Positions 49,149 through 60,760 of a stretch of DNA of 64,000 bases are shown piece by piece. How positions within the stretch are numbered: the stretch's first letter is position 1; every line of letters begins with the position of its first letter. Below the pieces are notes generated by a model that worked only from the letters and a program-made list of their open reading frames with translations, was not told the DNA's origin and ran no database searches. Location: assembly GCF_018881755.1 (NCBI RefSeq), contig NZ_JACVPS010000003.1, forward strand, positions 164,398-228,397. Direction: 5' to 3'. Source of the stretch: Polynucleobacter finlandensis. GTDB lineage: Bacteria; Pseudomonadota; Gammaproteobacteria; Burkholderiales; Burkholderiaceae. Position numbers and translations under genes: made by a program.

Positions 49149-50029
49149 TGGCCGCTATTACCGCTGCAATGGTTGGCGAATTACGCGCCAAAACTGATGC
49201 TCCGATGATGGAGTGCAAAAAAGCTTTAACCGAGGCTGATGGTGATATGGCTAGAGCAGAAGAAATTCTGCGTGTAAAGCTGGGTAGCAAGGCGGGTAAA
49301 GCTGCTTCCCGCGTTACTGCTGAAGGTATTGTTGCTTCATTCATCAACGGCACTACTGGTGCTTTGCTTGAAGTGAACTGCGAAACCGATTTCGTTTCGA
49401 AGAACGATGACTTCTTGGCATTCGCAAACGAGTGTGCAAAGATGATTGCTGAACAGAACCCATCTGACGTAGCTGCTTTATTGGCCTTACCGATGAACGG
49501 TTCAACTGTGGATGAAGTTCGCAGCGCCTTGATCGGTAAGATTGGCGAAAACATCATGCCACGTCGCTTCAAGCGTTTTGCTGGCAGCAATAAGCTGGTT
49601 TCTTATCTCCACGGTGCTCGTATTGGCGTGACGGTTGAGTTTGAGGGTGATGAGACGGCTGCTAAAGACGTATCAATGCATATTGCTGCAATGAAGCCAG
49701 TAGCTTTGTCTATGGCCGATGTTCCTGCTGAAGCAATTGCTATTGAACGTAGTGTTGCCGTTCAAAAAGCTGCTGAATCTGGCAAGCCACCTGAGATTGT
49801 TGAAAAGATGGTTGAAGGTTCTATTCAGAAGTTCCTCAAAGAGGTGTCTTTATTGAACCAAACTTTCGTGAAAAACGATAAGCAAACTGTTGAGCAAATG
49901 CTTAAGGCTGCTAATACGACAATCAAGGGTTTCACCATGTTTGTTGTAGGTGAGGGCATTGAGAAGCGTCAGGATGACTTTGCGGCTGAAGTAGCCGCCC
50001 AGGTTGCCGCCGCTAAAGCAACTGCTTAA
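49148..50029 (+). CDS. tsf: Tsf, elongation factor Ts
   Basis: EF-Ts recycles EF-Tu by nucleotide exchange. The N-terminal UBA-like domain ([19 protein letters not shown]) and the TDFV motif ([16 protein letters not shown]) are visible. Length 293 aa. It is followed by a strong terminator at 50068-50103. Confidence 0.97.
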   Translation: MAAITAAMVGELRAKTDAPMMECKKALTEADGDMARAEEILRVKLGSKAGKAASRVTAEGIVASFINGTTGALLEVNCETDFVSKNDDFLAFANECAKMIAEQNPSDVAALLALPMNGSTVDEVRSALIGKIGENIMPRRFKRFAGSNKLVSYLHGARIGVTVEFEGDETAAKDVSMHIAAMKPVALSMADVPAEAIAIERSVAVQKAAESGKPPEIVEKMVEGSIQKFLKEVSLLNQTFVKNDKQTVEQMLKAANTTIKGFTMFVVGEGIEKRQDDFAAEVAAQVAAAKATA

Positions 50030-50067
50030 ATGATTTGGCTGGGGCAATCCCAGTCTTAGTAATGCTC

Positions 50068-50103
50068 AAAAGGGCATAGGAACCTCAGTTTCTATGCCCT
50101 TTT
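50068..50103 (+). terminator. Terminator after tsf
   Basis: AAAAGGGCATAG pairs with CTATGCCCTTTT as a 12-bp stem, extended inward by AAC/GTT, with a short loop and T-rich 3' flank. It ends the rpsB-tsf unit. Confidence 0.92.
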
Positions 50104-50131
50104 GTTTTATCCGGCTTAAGACCTTTATAAT
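50102..50131 (+). promoter_or_regulatory. Predicted promoter of the pyrH-frr-...-lpxB gene run
   Basis: TTGTTT (50102-50107) and TATAAT (50126-50131) are separated by 18 bp. The -35 box uses the T-run of the tsf terminator. The predicted start lies about 75 bp before pyrH. Confidence 0.6.
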
Positions 50132-50212
50132 TTGCTGGAGATATTAAAAAGTACTTAAAGATCAATAAGCTAAGTTGTAAATGACTTGGCAAATTACGGA
50201 AAACAGGAAACC

Positions 50213-50923
50213 ATGCCAGCCTACAAACGCGTCCTACTTAAACTATCTGGTGAAGCCCTTATGGGGGATGATGCCTTTGGCATTAATCCAGTCACGATTG
50301 ACGCCATGGTCGCTGAAATAGCAGAGGTTGTGGGTAGCGGGGTGGAGTTGGCTATCGTTATCGGTGGCGGCAATATTTTCCGCGGTGTGGCGGGTGGGGC
50401 AGCCGGCATGGATCGAGCCACAGCTGATTACATGGGAATGTTGGCAACCATGATGAACTCACTGGCCTTACAAGATGCTTTGCGACAAAAAGGCGTTGAG
50501 GCGCGAGTCCAGTCTGCCTTGCGTATGGATCAAGTGGTTGAGCCGTATATTCGCCCAAGAGCGATTCGTGCGATGAGCGAAGGTAAAGTTGTTATTTTTG
50601 CAGCAGGTACTGGCAATCCATTTTTTACCACTGATACTGCAGCCGCTTTGCGCGGTGCTGAAATGGGTGTCGAGATCATGCTTAAGGCCACTAAAGTTGA
50701 TGGCATTTATAGCGCCGATCCAGTAAAGGATCCTACCGCTACTTTGTACAAGACTATTACCTTTGATGAAGCCCTCATTAAGAACTTGCAGGTTATGGAC
50801 GCAACTGCGTTTGCATTATGCAGAGACCGCAAGTTGCCAATCAAAGTATTTTCAATTCTTAAGCCAGGCGCCTTGATGCGCGTGGTTCGGGGTGAGCCTG
50901 AAGGCACACTAGTACACGTTTAA
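50213..50923 (+). CDS. pyrH: PyrH, UMP kinase
   Basis: PyrH phosphorylates UMP for pyrimidine nucleotide synthesis. The amino acid kinase motifs [22 protein letters not shown] and [16 protein letters not shown] are visible. ATG at 50213 is preferred because AGGAA lies just before it and the family starts here (236 aa); the frame also opens at 50186 with a non-ATG codon. First gene of the long run. Confidence 0.96.
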   Translation: MPAYKRVLLKLSGEALMGDDAFGINPVTIDAMVAEIAEVVGSGVELAIVIGGGNIFRGVAGGAAGMDRATADYMGMLATMMNSLALQDALRQKGVEARVQSALRMDQVVEPYIRPRAIRAMSEGKVVIFAAGTGNPFFTTDTAAALRGAEMGVEIMLKATKVDGIYSADPVKDPTATLYKTITFDEALIKNLQVMDATAFALCRDRKLPIKVFSILKPGALMRVVRGEPEGTLVHV

Positions 50924-50934
50924 TAGGAGGCTTG

Positions 50935-51495
50935 ATGTCCGCAGCAGAAATTAAATCCACTACCGATCAAAAGATGCACAAGTCTCTTGATGCTTTAAAA
51001 ACCAATTTAGCGAAGATTCGTTCTGGACGTGCTAATCCTGGAATTCTGGAACACATTCAAGTCGATTATTACGGCAATCCAACGCCATTAAGTCAGGTGG
51101 CTAGCTTGGGCTTAGCGGATGCTCGCACTATCAACGTTCAACCATTTGAAAAAACCATGGTTGCGGCGATTGAAAAAGCGATTCGTGATTCTGATTTAGG
51201 GCTAAATCCGGCATCTCAGGGAACAGTAATTCGCGTACCAATGCCAGCTTTAACGGAAGAGCGCCGTCGTGATTTAACCAAGGTAGTTAAAAACGAAGGT
51301 GAAGAAACCAAGATTGCCGTGCGCAATTTACGTCGCGATGCCAATGAGCACCTTAAGCGCTTAACGAAGGATAAAGAAATCTCTGAAGATGAAGAGCGTC
51401 GCGCTACCGATGAAATCCAGAAGATGACTGATAAGGCCGTAATCGACGTTGACAAGATCGTTTCTGAAAAAGAAAAAGAGATCATGACGGTTTAG
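50935..51495 (+). CDS. frr: Frr, ribosome recycling factor
   Basis: RRF splits the post-termination ribosome together with EF-G. The family segments [20 protein letters not shown] and [13 protein letters not shown] are present. ATG at 50935 follows AGGAGG and gives 186 aa; TTG at 50932 is rejected. It follows pyrH by 11 bp. Confidence 0.96.
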   Translation: MSAAEIKSTTDQKMHKSLDALKTNLAKIRSGRANPGILEHIQVDYYGNPTPLSQVASLGLADARTINVQPFEKTMVAAIEKAIRDSDLGLNPASQGTVIRVPMPALTEERRRDLTKVVKNEGEETKIAVRNLRRDANEHLKRLTKDKEISEDEERRATDEIQKMTDKAVIDVDKIVSEKEKEIMTV

Positions 51496-51529
51496 TAACC
51501 TGATTGATTGAATTCTTTATTCTGTTTTT

Positions 51530-52303
51530 ATGACCCTACACGCTAGCTCTACCTTGGTCGTTCCTGAGGTGAGTACTATTCCTCGTCATGTGGCGATCAT
51601 TATGGATGGCAATGGCCGCTGGGCAAGTAAACGTCACATGCCGCGTGTAGCAGGACATGCTGAAGGCTTGAGCGCTGTTAGAAAAATTGTCGAAGAGTGT
51701 CGCCGTATCGGTGTTGAGTATCTAACAGTGTTTGCCTTTAGCTCCGAGAATTGGCGTCGCCCACCAGAAGAAGTGGGTTTCCTCATGAAGCTGTTTCTGA
51801 AATCCCTTAAAGGTGAAGTGGGGCGTCTTGCTGAGAATGATATTTCTCTCCGCTTGATTGGGGATTTAAGTCGCTTTGATTCTGCAATTCAAGAGATGGT
51901 GCAGTTTTCCGAAGAGAAGACCGCGGGCTGCAAGAGTTTGACCTTTACGATTGCAGCGAATTACGGCGGTCGGTGGGATATTTTGCAAGCCATGCGTCGC
52001 TGCCTTGATGCTAATCCAAACTTAACTTCTGAACAAATCACCGAAGAGTTATTGCAGCCGCATTTATCGATGGCTTATGCGCCAGAGCCTGACTTATTTA
52101 TACGGACTGGTGGAGAGCAGCGGGTGAGTAACTTCTTATTATGGCAACTCGCTTATACCGAGCTGTACTTTACCGATGTTCTGTGGCCTGATTTTAATGA
52201 AGCTGAATTACATAAAGCTTTCGAATGGTTTGGTCAGCGAGAGCGTCGTTTCGGTCGAACAAGTGCTCAGCTTGTGCCGCAAGCGATGAGCGATGCAGTT
52301 TGA
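51530..52303 (+). CDS. uppS: UppS, undecaprenyl diphosphate synthase
   Basis: This cis-prenyltransferase makes the lipid carrier for peptidoglycan and LPS. The catalytic Asp is D26 in IMDGNGRWA, with [11 protein letters not shown] and the C-terminal [20 protein letters not shown] motif. Length 257 aa. It overlaps cdsA by 11 bp. Confidence 0.95.
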   Translation: MTLHASSTLVVPEVSTIPRHVAIIMDGNGRWASKRHMPRVAGHAEGLSAVRKIVEECRRIGVEYLTVFAFSSENWRRPPEEVGFLMKLFLKSLKGEVGRLAENDISLRLIGDLSRFDSAIQEMVQFSEEKTAGCKSLTFTIAANYGGRWDILQAMRRCLDANPNLTSEQITEELLQPHLSMAYAPEPDLFIRTGGEQRVSNFLLWQLAYTELYFTDVLWPDFNEAELHKAFEWFGQRERRFGRTSAQLVPQAMSDAV

Positions 52304-53150
52304 TCCAATTCCAGAAAACAAAATGCTAAAGACCCGAATTATTACCGCCACTATTCTGCTGGCAGTCCTTTTGCCTATCCTTTTTTTACTCCCAGGAATT
52401 TACCTAAGCGCTTTTTTTCTCTTGACCGTTTTGCTTGCTGCATGGGAGTGGAGTCGCCTAATTACTCCAGGATCTCGTCGCGGAGAAATCATCTACCCTA
52501 TATTTTGCTTGATGATCATCTTAGGTTTATTGGGTCTTAATAATCCAATATGGCAATTTGCTTTGCTAGCTCTTGCTGTGCTGTTTTGGTTCTTTAATGC
52601 CCCTTTTATTCTTGCAAGAGGCTTAAATCTCCCCCTAGATAAGTGGCGTTACTTCTATTCCATTTTGGGATTGATTTTGCTCCCAGCCACTTGGTTCGCT
52701 CTGATCTTTTTGCGGGAGATTGGTTTAACTTTTCTGTTATCGACAATGGTATTGGTATGGATTGCTGATATTGGCGCCTACTTTGTGGGGAAGGCCTTCG
52801 GCAAGCATCGCTTAGCTGCGCAAATTAGTCCCGGCAAATCTATTGAAGGGGCCTTAGGTGGCCTCCTGCTTTGTTATGGGTATGCAGTTTCCTGTGTTTT
52901 CTTCTTACCGCTGGATTCCACATTATTTGGCACTTGGGCAATTCGTTATGGCTGGCTACCAATGCTGTTAATGGTAACTGTCTTAACTGCCTTTAGCATC
53001 TTCGGTGATTTATTTGAATCCCAATTAAAGCGGATCGCTGGCGTGAAAGATAGTAGCCATTTATTGCCAGGCCACGGTGGCGTTTTGGATCGCGTTGATG
53101 CATTGATACCGGTAATGCCGATCGCTGCATTGCTTGCAGGATTAGTCTAA
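52293..53150 (+). CDS. cdsA: CdsA, phosphatidate cytidylyltransferase
   Basis: CdsA makes CDP-diacylglycerol, the precursor of membrane phospholipids. It has about eight hydrophobic segments and the family signature near the C-terminus ([21 protein letters not shown] followed by [13 protein letters not shown]). ATG at 52323 is an alternative start that would remove ten polar residues. The stop overlaps the dxr start (TAATG). Confidence 0.94.
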   Translation: MQFDPIPENKMLKTRIITATILLAVLLPILFLLPGIYLSAFFLLTVLLAAWEWSRLITPGSRRGEIIYPIFCLMIILGLLGLNNPIWQFALLALAVLFWFFNAPFILARGLNLPLDKWRYFYSILGLILLPATWFALIFLREIGLTFLLSTMVLVWIADIGAYFVGKAFGKHRLAAQISPGKSIEGALGGLLLCYGYAVSCVFFLPLDSTLFGTWAIRYGWLPMLLMVTVLTAFSIFGDLFESQLKRIAGVKDSSHLLPGHGGVLDRVDALIPVMPIAALLAGLV

Positions 53151-54340
53151 TGCCTTTAAGACGAGTTGCGATTCTAGGTTCTACAGGATCTATCGGCGTG
53201 AATACTTTGGATGTAATCCGCTCACACCCAGAGCGCTTCAAAGTGGTTGCACTGACTGCGGGTAAACAAGTCGATCGTTTGGCAGAGCAATGCCTAGAAT
53301 TTAATCCGGCCATTGCAGTGGTTGCCGATGCCGATGGTGCAGCGCGCCTCAGCGCAATTCTTCATGACAAGAAGATTGCTACAGAAGTGCTGTATGGCCC
53401 TGAAGCCATGGTTACTGCAGTGACACAATCGAATTGCGATACGGTAATGGCTGCCATTGTTGGTGCTGCCGGTTTGGTGCCGGCCTTAGCAGCAGCTAAA
53501 GCTGGCAAGAGGGTGCTACTGGCAAATAAAGAAGCGCTGGTAATGTCTGGTGATTTATTTATGCAGGCTATGCAATCGGGCGGGGGCGAGTTACTACCTA
53601 TCGATAGTGAACATAACGCCATCTTTCAGTGCCTTCCTCAGCAATTTACTAAAGCGCCCCATGATTATTTGGGTGTTGAAGAGCTCTGGTTAACTGCTTC
53701 AGGAGGCCCATTTAGAGATACTCCTATCAGCGAGTTGTCAGTTGTCACTCCTGAACAAGCTTGTGCTCATCCCAATTGGGTCATGGGTAGAAAAATTTCA
53801 GTAGATTCGGCAACCATGATGAATAAAGGGCTGGAAGTCATCGAGGCCTTTTGGTTATTTGGCCTGTCATTGGAAAAAATTAAGGTGCTGATACATCCCC
53901 AAAGTGTGGTGCACTCGATGGTGCGCTATCGTGATGGGTCGGTGCTTGCTCAAATGGGTCAGCCTGATATGAGAACACCTATTGCTTACGGGCTAGCATG
54001 GCCAGAACGCATTGATGCTGGTGTTGCACCTCTCAATTTGACTCAGTTCTCAGCACTCAGTTTTACTGAACCAGACCTAGGACGTTTTCCTTGTCTTGCG
54101 CTGGCTTTTTCAGCAGCAAAAACAGGCGGCACTGCTCCGACGATCTTAAATGCTGCCAATGAAATTGCGGTAGCGGCATTTTTGGATGCTGGCTTGTCGT
54201 ATTTACGAATTCCAGAAGTAGTTGAAAAAACGCTCAATCACATTCAATCCGTTCCAGCGAGTTCTCTTGAGCTCATTTTGGAAGTGGATGCGCAGGCTAG
54301 GCAAGTGGCCACAAGTCTGATGAGCGAGATGAATATTTAG
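53150..54340 (+). CDS. dxr: Dxr, 1-deoxy-D-xylulose 5-phosphate reductoisomerase
   Basis: Dxr converts DXP to MEP in the non-mevalonate isoprenoid pathway, which feeds UppS. The NADPH motif GSTGSIG is at residues 10-16, and the metal/substrate segment [15 protein letters not shown], the ASGGPF loop and the [21 protein letters not shown] motif are present. Length 396 aa. Confidence 0.96.
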   Translation: MPLRRVAILGSTGSIGVNTLDVIRSHPERFKVVALTAGKQVDRLAEQCLEFNPAIAVVADADGAARLSAILHDKKIATEVLYGPEAMVTAVTQSNCDTVMAAIVGAAGLVPALAAAKAGKRVLLANKEALVMSGDLFMQAMQSGGGELLPIDSEHNAIFQCLPQQFTKAPHDYLGVEELWLTASGGPFRDTPISELSVVTPEQACAHPNWVMGRKISVDSATMMNKGLEVIEAFWLFGLSLEKIKVLIHPQSVVHSMVRYRDGSVLAQMGQPDMRTPIAYGLAWPERIDAGVAPLNLTQFSALSFTEPDLGRFPCLALAFSAAKTGGTAPTILNAANEIAVAAFLDAGLSYLRIPEVVEKTLNHIQSVPASSLELILEVDAQARQVATSLMSEMNI

Positions 54341-54353
54341 TGGAACTTGTCTA

Positions 54354-55487
54354 GTGCAGACCTTGATTGCCCTCGCAGCTTTTTTGCTAACACTCGGTAT
54401 TTTGGTCGGTTTTCATGAGTTTGGCCATTTTCTAGCAGCGCGCTTATGTGGAGTTCGCGTTCTTCGCTTTGCTCTTGGATTTGGCAAGCCGCTATTTACT
54501 TATGTGGCGCGTAATCGTACCGAGTGGGTTGTAGCCGCCATCCCTTTAGGTGGATATGTGAAGTTATTGGATGGTCGCGATGCTGGTCAGCTTATTTCGG
54601 AATCAGAAAAGTCCGAAGCGTTTGATGCCAAGCCGCTCTGGCAACGATCATTCATTGTGGCTGCTGGACCTTTAGCAAATTTTATTTTGGCGATCGTATT
54701 ATTTGCCATTATTTACATGAGTGGGGTAGCTCAATTACCCGCACGCCTCGATGCACCTCCAGAGAGTTCATTGGCGGCTAAGCTTGGCGTTATTGCTGGT
54801 GATCAGGTCATTGGTTGGAAGTCTCTGCCAGATGACTCTGAAGATACGACTATTTCCGGGGATTTTGATCCCGTTTTGAGCTGGAATGTTCTACGTTGGA
54901 GACTTCTGGATGCGGTTATGGGGCAAGAAGGCTTTATCTTAGAGTTGCGTGGGACTGCGGCGGGAAGATCTTTTAAGGTTTTTAAGGGTCTTGATTTACC
55001 TCAAATGAGCCCTGAAACCGATCCTTTCATCGCCATAGGCATTCGCCCTCAGATTAGCCCTCAAGCCGACTGGTTCAAGCTTAAATTGGGCCCATTGGAC
55101 GCCTTAGCTTACGCCGCCGACAGGGTCTGGTTAATTACCAAGGTCTCGACACGCCTGATGTTGGGATTATTTACGGGAAATACCTCCATAAAACAGCTAG
55201 GCGGCCCCTTAAGCATTGCGGATATGGCTGGTAAGTCTGCACAGTTCGGGTGGCAGCCATTTTTAGCCTTTTTGTCACTTTTGAGTATTAGCATTGGCCT
55301 ACTTAATCTAGTACCCCTACCAATGTTAGATGGGGGTCAGCTCCTGTATGATGCATGGGAGTTGGTTGCTGGTAAGCGGATTTCGGTTTCAATGCAGGAG
55401 CAGCTCCAAAAAGTGGGCTTTTTCTTGCTGATTTCACTCTCGTTACTGGCCTTGTTTAACGATTTACAACGCTACCTTTCGCCTTGA
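54354..55487 (+). CDS. rseP: RseP, site-2 intramembrane zinc metalloprotease
   Basis: RseP cleaves the anti-sigma factor RseA in the envelope stress response. The zinc motif HEFGH (about residues 21-25), a PDZ-like middle and the third zinc ligand motif in LVPLPMLDGGQ are visible, with four hydrophobic segments. Length 377 aa. GTG start at 54354; the stop overlaps the bamA start (TTGA). Confidence 0.94.
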   Translation: MQTLIALAAFLLTLGILVGFHEFGHFLAARLCGVRVLRFALGFGKPLFTYVARNRTEWVVAAIPLGGYVKLLDGRDAGQLISESEKSEAFDAKPLWQRSFIVAAGPLANFILAIVLFAIIYMSGVAQLPARLDAPPESSLAAKLGVIAGDQVIGWKSLPDDSEDTTISGDFDPVLSWNVLRWRLLDAVMGQEGFILELRGTAAGRSFKVFKGLDLPQMSPETDPFIAIGIRPQISPQADWFKLKLGPLDALAYAADRVWLITKVSTRLMLGLFTGNTSIKQLGGPLSIADMAGKSAQFGWQPFLAFLSLLSISIGLLNLVPLPMLDGGQLLYDAWELVAGKRISVSMQEQLQKVGFFLLISLSLLALFNDLQRYLSP

Positions 55488-57832
55488 ATTTTTTGACCTC
55501 TTTCCCTCGCTTTTTTGTCCGATTTCTTGCGCAAGTAATGCTCATTGCTGCCGCTGGATTATTTGTCAATGCCCATGCCGCCGAATCTTTCGTCATTAAA
55601 GATATTCGTATCGAGGGGTTGCAGCGCGTAGAACCTGGGACAGTTTTTAGTTATTTGCCGGTTCAAGTGGGTGACACATTTACTGAAGAAAAAGGTGCTG
55701 AAGCTATTAAGGCCCTATATAGCACTGGCTTTTTTAGGGATGTACAGATCCAAGCACAGGGCAGCGTCTTAATTGTTATTGTTGATGAGCGGCCAACGAT
55801 TTCCCGAATTGAATTTACAGGGATGAAAGAATTTGACCAGGAGATTGTGCGTAAATCCCTGAAGACGGTAGGCGTTGCCGAGGCGCGCTTCTACGATAAA
55901 GCGTTGATTGATAAGGCTGAGCAGGAATTAAAGCGCCAATATATCGGCAAAGGTATGTACGCCGCTGAAGTGGTCGCTACTGTCACCCCTATAGAGCGCA
56001 ATCAAGTCGCTATTTACTTCAATATTGATGAGGGACCCGTTGCCAAAATCCAAGAAATTAACTTTATTGGTAATAAAGAATTTAGCGAAAGCACACTATT
56101 GAGTCAGATGCAGCTCAAAACAGGTGGATGGTTATCTTGGTACAGCAAAGACAATTTGTACTCCAAGCAAAAACTCACTGCCGATCTTGAAACGATTCGC
56201 TCTTACTATTTGAACCGCGGTTACCTCGAGTTCGTGATTGATTCGACTCAAGTTTCTATTACTCCGGATAAAAAAGGCATCTATCTCACCATTAGTATTC
56301 GTGAAGGTCAGATGTTTACTGTTAAAAATGTACGACTTGCCGGAGAGTTGCTTGGTAAAGAGGCTGAGCTAATGCAGTTGATTACCTTAAAACCTGGAGA
56401 TACCTTCTCCTCTGCAGAGTTGACTAAGAGCACTAAAGCAATTGCGGAGATACTGGGTTCTTATGGATACGCGTTCGCCACGATTAATCCTCAGCCTGAT
56501 ATTCGCCGTGAATTAAGTGAGGTAGATCTCACTTTGGTGGTTGATCCGGGTCGACGTGTTTATGTGCGCCAAGTGGCAATTAGCGGTAATGCTAAAACGC
56601 GCGATATGGTGATTCGCCGTGAGATGCGCCAGTTTGAAAGCTCCTGGTTTGATAGCGATAAGATCGATTTATCGAAGAAGCGTTTAGGTCGACTTGGTTA
56701 CTTTACCGAAACCGATATTTCTACGCAGGATGTGCCGGGCTCGCCAGATCAGGTTGACGTCAACGTTAAGGTGACAGAGAAGCCTACAGGTGCAGTTACG
56801 GTTGGTGCTGGCTTCTCTTCAACTGAGAAGCTGATTTTGTCTGCTGGTATTAATCAAGATAATGCTTTTGGTACGGGCACTGCGATTGGTTTAAACGCCT
56901 CGGTCGGTAAGATTAATCAAAACTTGACCCTGTCTCAGTACGACCCTTATTTCACTGAGGATGGCATCAGTCGATATAGTGATTTGTACTACCGTTCATC
57001 CAAGCCTTTGTACTATGTTGGGGATCCTGATTACCAAATCAAGTCAGTCGGCTCAAACTTAAAATTTGGCGTTCCTTACACCGAGGTTGATAGGGTTTTC
57101 TTTGGTACCGGAATCGAAGCATTTCAGATATCTACAACTGTCAATACCCCCCAGCCATACTTGAACTATGCTCAAAGTTATGGAATTGCGGCGCCTGGTT
57201 ATCCTGCAACCATAACAACATATAACGTACCGTTGACGGTGGGTTGGGCGCGTGATGGTCGTGATAGCAGCTTAATTCCTTCTGAGGGCTCCCTGCAGCA
57301 ACTTTCTGCGGAGGTGGGAACCCCGGTGGGTAATATGACTTTCTACCGTGTTTACGGCCAATATCAAAAGTACCACTCATTCTCTAAGGGCAATATTTTG
57401 TCCTTTAATGGCGAAGTGGGTTATGGTGAGGCCTATGGCAGCAATCCCTTCCCAATTACTAAAAACTACTATGTAGGTGGTATTGGCTCTGTTCGTGGTT
57501 ATGCCCCTGGATCCCTTGGGCCACAGTATTTCAACACAACTACAGGGCTTTATCAGCCCACTGGTGGTCAATCTAAGATTGTAAGTAACGTTGAGTACAC
57601 CTTCCCAGTGCCTGGGTCTGGCGTCGATAAAACCTTGCGACTCTTCACTTTCGTGGATGGTGGTAATGCATTTGGCACCAATATCAACCTAGTTTTGCGC
57701 TATTCCTACGGCTTGGGTTTATCATGGATATCACCACTGGGACCGCTAAAATTCAGTTATGGTATTCCGATCAAGTCTCAACCAACGGATAATATCCAGC
57801 GTTTGCAGTTCCAAGTAGGTACGGCGTTTTAA
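55484..57832 (+). CDS. bamA: BamA, outer-membrane protein assembly factor
   Basis: BamA is the essential insertase for beta-barrel proteins. A signal peptide (cleaved near NAHAAES) is followed by five POTRA domains (about 30-430) and a 16-strand barrel with the loop-6 VRGY motif (GGIGSVRGYAPG) and a terminal Phe. Length 782 aa. The start is TTG at 55484, coupled to rseP. Confidence 0.95.
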   Translation: MNFLTSFPRFFVRFLAQVMLIAAAGLFVNAHAAESFVIKDIRIEGLQRVEPGTVFSYLPVQVGDTFTEEKGAEAIKALYSTGFFRDVQIQAQGSVLIVIVDERPTISRIEFTGMKEFDQEIVRKSLKTVGVAEARFYDKALIDKAEQELKRQYIGKGMYAAEVVATVTPIERNQVAIYFNIDEGPVAKIQEINFIGNKEFSESTLLSQMQLKTGGWLSWYSKDNLYSKQKLTADLETIRSYYLNRGYLEFVIDSTQVSITPDKKGIYLTISIREGQMFTVKNVRLAGELLGKEAELMQLITLKPGDTFSSAELTKSTKAIAEILGSYGYAFATINPQPDIRRELSEVDLTLVVDPGRRVYVRQVAISGNAKTRDMVIRREMRQFESSWFDSDKIDLSKKRLGRLGYFTETDISTQDVPGSPDQVDVNVKVTEKPTGAVTVGAGFSSTEKLILSAGINQDNAFGTGTAIGLNASVGKINQNLTLSQYDPYFTEDGISRYSDLYYRSSKPLYYVGDPDYQIKSVGSNLKFGVPYTEVDRVFFGTGIEAFQISTTVNTPQPYLNYAQSYGIAAPGYPATITTYNVPLTVGWARDGRDSSLIPSEGSLQQLSAEVGTPVGNMTFYRVYGQYQKYHSFSKGNILSFNGEVGYGEAYGSNPFPITKNYYVGGIGSVRGYAPGSLGPQYFNTTTGLYQPTGGQSKIVSNVEYTFPVPGSGVDKTLRLFTFVDGGNAFGTNINLVLRYSYGLGLSWISPLGPLKFSYGIPIKSQPTDNIQRLQFQVGTAF

Positions 57833-57850
57833 TTGTTTAAGGAAAGTTTT

Positions 57851-58378
57851 ATGAAGCTTTGTTTCTCTTCTAAATGGGTTCAATTCGGCTTAATTGCTTG
57901 TGCATCATTTGCCGCAGCACCACAGGTGTTCGCTCAAGACGCTGGCACACGGGTTGCCGTCGTGAATTCTGAAAAAGTCTTTAACGAATCCAACTTAGCA
58001 AAAGCGATGCAAACGCGTTTGCAAAATGAGTTCACAAAGCGCCAAAATGAACTGCGTGATAGCGCTCAAAAGATTAAATCGGCAGCCGAAAAGTTAGATC
58101 GCGATGCAGCAGTCATGAATGAAGCTGATCGTGTACGTCGTCAACGTGAGTTGGCCGATCAAGATCGTGAATTGCAACGCAAACAACGCGAGTTCACAGA
58201 AGATTTGAATCAGCGTACCTTTGAAGAGCGTGCCAAGATTGCTGAAAAAGCAAATGCCGTGCTCAAGCAAATTGCTGAGCAAAGAAAAATTGACGTCATT
58301 GTTCAAGAAGCAGCTTATGTTAGCCCTAAGGCTGATGTAACCGATGATGTCATCAAGGCTTTGAATAGTCTCAAGTAA
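57851..58378 (+). CDS. skp: Skp/OmpH, periplasmic chaperone
   Basis: Skp holds unfolded outer-membrane proteins on their way to BamA. A signal peptide ends near QVFAQDA, followed by a conserved [13 protein letters not shown] strand and long charged helices (about 60-145) that form the tentacles of the trimer. ATG at 57851 with AAGGAAAG upstream gives 175 aa; the frame opens earlier at 57833 but without a good start. Confidence 0.92.
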   Translation: MKLCFSSKWVQFGLIACASFAAAPQVFAQDAGTRVAVVNSEKVFNESNLAKAMQTRLQNEFTKRQNELRDSAQKIKSAAEKLDRDAAVMNEADRVRRQRELADQDRELQRKQREFTEDLNQRTFEERAKIAEKANAVLKQIAEQRKIDVIVQEAAYVSPKADVTDDVIKALNSLK

Positions 58379-58383
58379 GTTTT

Positions 58384-59451
58384 ATGCCCACCGCCATCGA
58401 GCTGGCCGAACAGTTTCAAGTAAGCTTGGTGGGGGATGGCTCCCACGCATTTGAGGGACTCGCTCCCCTAGAGCGCGCTCAGTCGAGTCAGATTTCCTTT
58501 CTCTCCAATCCGCTGTATCGTCAACAGGCTAGCGATAGCAATGCTGGCGCACTCATAGTTAGTAAAGCTGATCTAGAGTTCTTGCAGGCTAATCCGAGTG
58601 CTCATTCTGCACAGCGGGTTTACTTCGTCTCTAAAAATCCATATGCTACTTTTGCAAGGATGGCACAGCACTTTGCCAAGGCAAGCGCTCCAATGTATCC
58701 GCCCGGAATACACTCTAGCGCTGTTATAGATTCAACAGCAACGATTCCGGCTTCTTGCCATATTGGACCTTTTGTGCAAATAGGGGCTGGCGTTACATTG
58801 GGTGAGCGGGTTGTTATCTTGGGCAACACGTCCGTTGCAAGAGATAGCATCATCGGCGCAGACACTTTGATTTACCCATCAACTTCTATTTATTACGGCA
58901 CTGAAATCGGTCAGCGCTGCATTATCCATAGCGGAGCAGTCATTGGCGCTGATGGTTTTGGTTTCGCTCCTGATTTTTCTGCTACCGGTGGTGAATGGGT
59001 CAAGATTCCACAAACTGGCAAGGTGGTCATTGGTGATGATGTTGAAGTTGGAGCATCAACAACGATTGATCGTGGAGCTTTGAGTGACACGATAGTCGGC
59101 TCGGGAACCAAGATTGATAACCAGGTCCAAATTGCGCATAACGTCGTTATTGGTCAATGTTGCGTTGTGGCGGGTTGTGCCGCCATCTCCGGCAGTACCA
59201 AAATTGGAAACTTCTGCATTATTGGTGGGGCAGCTAATTTTGCTGGCCATCTCACGATTGCAGATAGGACGACGGTTTCAGGCAATACCTCGATTATTCG
59301 CTCCATTACAGAGCCAGGACAGCACTTTACGGGTGTTTACCCGTCGATGTTGCATAGCGCTTGGGAGAAAAACGCAGCTATCTTGCGTGGGCTAGATAAA
59401 ATACGTCAACGTTTGCGTTTGTTGGACAAAAATAAAAACACGGAGTCATAG
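58384..59451 (+). CDS. lpxD: LpxD, UDP-3-O-acyl-glucosamine N-acyltransferase
   Basis: LpxD adds the N-linked acyl chain in lipid A synthesis. An N-terminal uridine-binding domain precedes hexapeptide repeats forming a left-handed beta-helix (about 100-310), with the catalytic His region [10 protein letters not shown]. Length 355 aa. It is 5 bp after skp. Confidence 0.95.
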   Translation: MPTAIELAEQFQVSLVGDGSHAFEGLAPLERAQSSQISFLSNPLYRQQASDSNAGALIVSKADLEFLQANPSAHSAQRVYFVSKNPYATFARMAQHFAKASAPMYPPGIHSSAVIDSTATIPASCHIGPFVQIGAGVTLGERVVILGNTSVARDSIIGADTLIYPSTSIYYGTEIGQRCIIHSGAVIGADGFGFAPDFSATGGEWVKIPQTGKVVIGDDVEVGASTTIDRGALSDTIVGSGTKIDNQVQIAHNVVIGQCCVVAGCAAISGSTKIGNFCIIGGAANFAGHLTIADRTTVSGNTSIIRSITEPGQHFTGVYPSMLHSAWEKNAAILRGLDKIRQRLRLLDKNKNTES

Positions 59452-59500
59452 ACTTCTTCGTTACGGATGCATCAATTTAATTTTTTATGTGGGCTATCAA

Positions 59501-59950
59501 ATGAGTAATGCTGCTGCAATCGATATCAACAAGATCATGAAACTCTTGCCGCATCGCTATCCATTTTTACTGGTGGATCGCGTGCTGGAATTTACCCCTC
59601 GCCAAAGTATTACGGCCATTAAGAATGTCACTATTAACGAGCCATTCTTTCAGGGACACTTTCCAGATTTCCCGGTGATGCCTGGTGTCTTAATTATTGA
59701 AGCGCTTGCACAAACGGCTGCTCTGCTCACCTTTACCGAAGAGAAAAAAGATGATGCCATTTACTATTTCGCTGGGATTGATGCCGCTCGCTTTAAAAGG
59801 CCTGTTGTTCCCGGGGATCAACTGTTGATGGTGGCTACGTATCAACGTGAAAAAGCGGGCATCTATAAATTTCATGTGACAGCAACAGTCGATGGTGAAT
59901 TGGCTGCCGAAGCTGACATTACCTGTGCAGTACGTACGAAAGGTGCGTAA
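59501..59950 (+). CDS. fabZ: FabZ, 3-hydroxyacyl-ACP dehydratase
   Basis: FabZ dehydrates 3-hydroxyacyl-ACP in fatty acid elongation. The hot-dog fold has the catalytic motif [23 protein letters not shown] at 59501 gives 149 aa and the family's usual opening ([20 protein letters not shown]); GTG at 59489 is less likely. The stop overlaps the lpxA start (TAATG). Confidence 0.95.
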   Translation: MSNAAAIDINKIMKLLPHRYPFLLVDRVLEFTPRQSITAIKNVTINEPFFQGHFPDFPVMPGVLIIEALAQTAALLTFTEEKKDDAIYYFAGIDAARFKRPVVPGDQLLMVATYQREKAGIYKFHVTATVDGELAAEADITCAVRTKGA

Positions 59951-60747
59951 TGACTTTGATTCATGCATCCGCTGTAGTCGATAGCAAGGCAGAACTCGCT
60001 AGTGATGTGGTGGTTGGTCCATTCTCAGTGATTGGCCCAAACGTTAAAATTGGAGCCGGCACTAAGATAGGCTCTCATACCGTGATCGAGGGTTACACCA
60101 CGATTGGCAAAGAGAATACTTTTGCACATTTCGCTTCGATTGGCGGACCTCCCCAAGATATGAAATACCGTGGCGAGCCTACGCAATTAATCATTGGTGA
60201 TCGCAATACCGTACGGGAGTTCACAACCATTCATACGGGTACCACCCAAGATGTTGGTATTACCCGAGTTGGTAACGATAACTGGATCATGGCTTATGTA
60301 CATATTGCCCATGACTGTCAAATTGGAAGCAACACCATTTTTGCGAGTAATGCGCAGATTGCGGGTCACGTGCAAGTGGATGACTGGGCGATCATGGGCG
60401 GCATGTCCGGAGTACATCAATTTGTACGAGTAGGCCAACATGCCATGCTCGGCGGCGCTTCTGCGCTAGTGCAAGATATCCCACCATTTGTCATCGCTGC
60501 CGGTGATAAGGCATCTCCCCATGGGATTAATGTTGAGGGTCTAAAGCGTCGTGGTTTTTCAAGTGAAACCATTACGGCTTTGCGTCAAGCCTACAAAGTG
60601 CTCTACAAAGATGGTTTGAGTTTTGAAGATGCAAAAGTAGAAATTCAGAAGATGGTGGTTGCTAATGCTGCTGATTCTGCCACCGCAGAAAAGCTCAAAT
60701 TGTTCCACGACTTTATCGCCGCTTCCACGCGCGGCATTATTCGATAG
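59950..60747 (+). CDS. lpxA: LpxA, UDP-GlcNAc O-acyltransferase
   Basis: LpxA catalyses the first step of lipid A synthesis. The N-terminal hexapeptide beta-helix (residues 4-180) includes the catalytic His region in [10 protein letters not shown] and the HQFVRVG motif, followed by a short helical domain. Length 265 aa. Confidence 0.95.
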   Translation: MTLIHASAVVDSKAELASDVVVGPFSVIGPNVKIGAGTKIGSHTVIEGYTTIGKENTFAHFASIGGPPQDMKYRGEPTQLIIGDRNTVREFTTIHTGTTQDVGITRVGNDNWIMAYVHIAHDCQIGSNTIFASNAQIAGHVQVDDWAIMGGMSGVHQFVRVGQHAMLGGASALVQDIPPFVIAAGDKASPHGINVEGLKRRGFSSETITALRQAYKVLYKDGLSFEDAKVEIQKMVVANAADSATAEKLKLFHDFIAASTRGIIR

Positions 60748-60760
60748 CACTAGGTCAGCT

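Noticed and set aside
60659..60760. LpxB start inside lpxA
   Set aside because: The extra 34 residues are out-of-frame lpxA sequence with no family similarity; TTG at 60761 directly precedes the conserved start.
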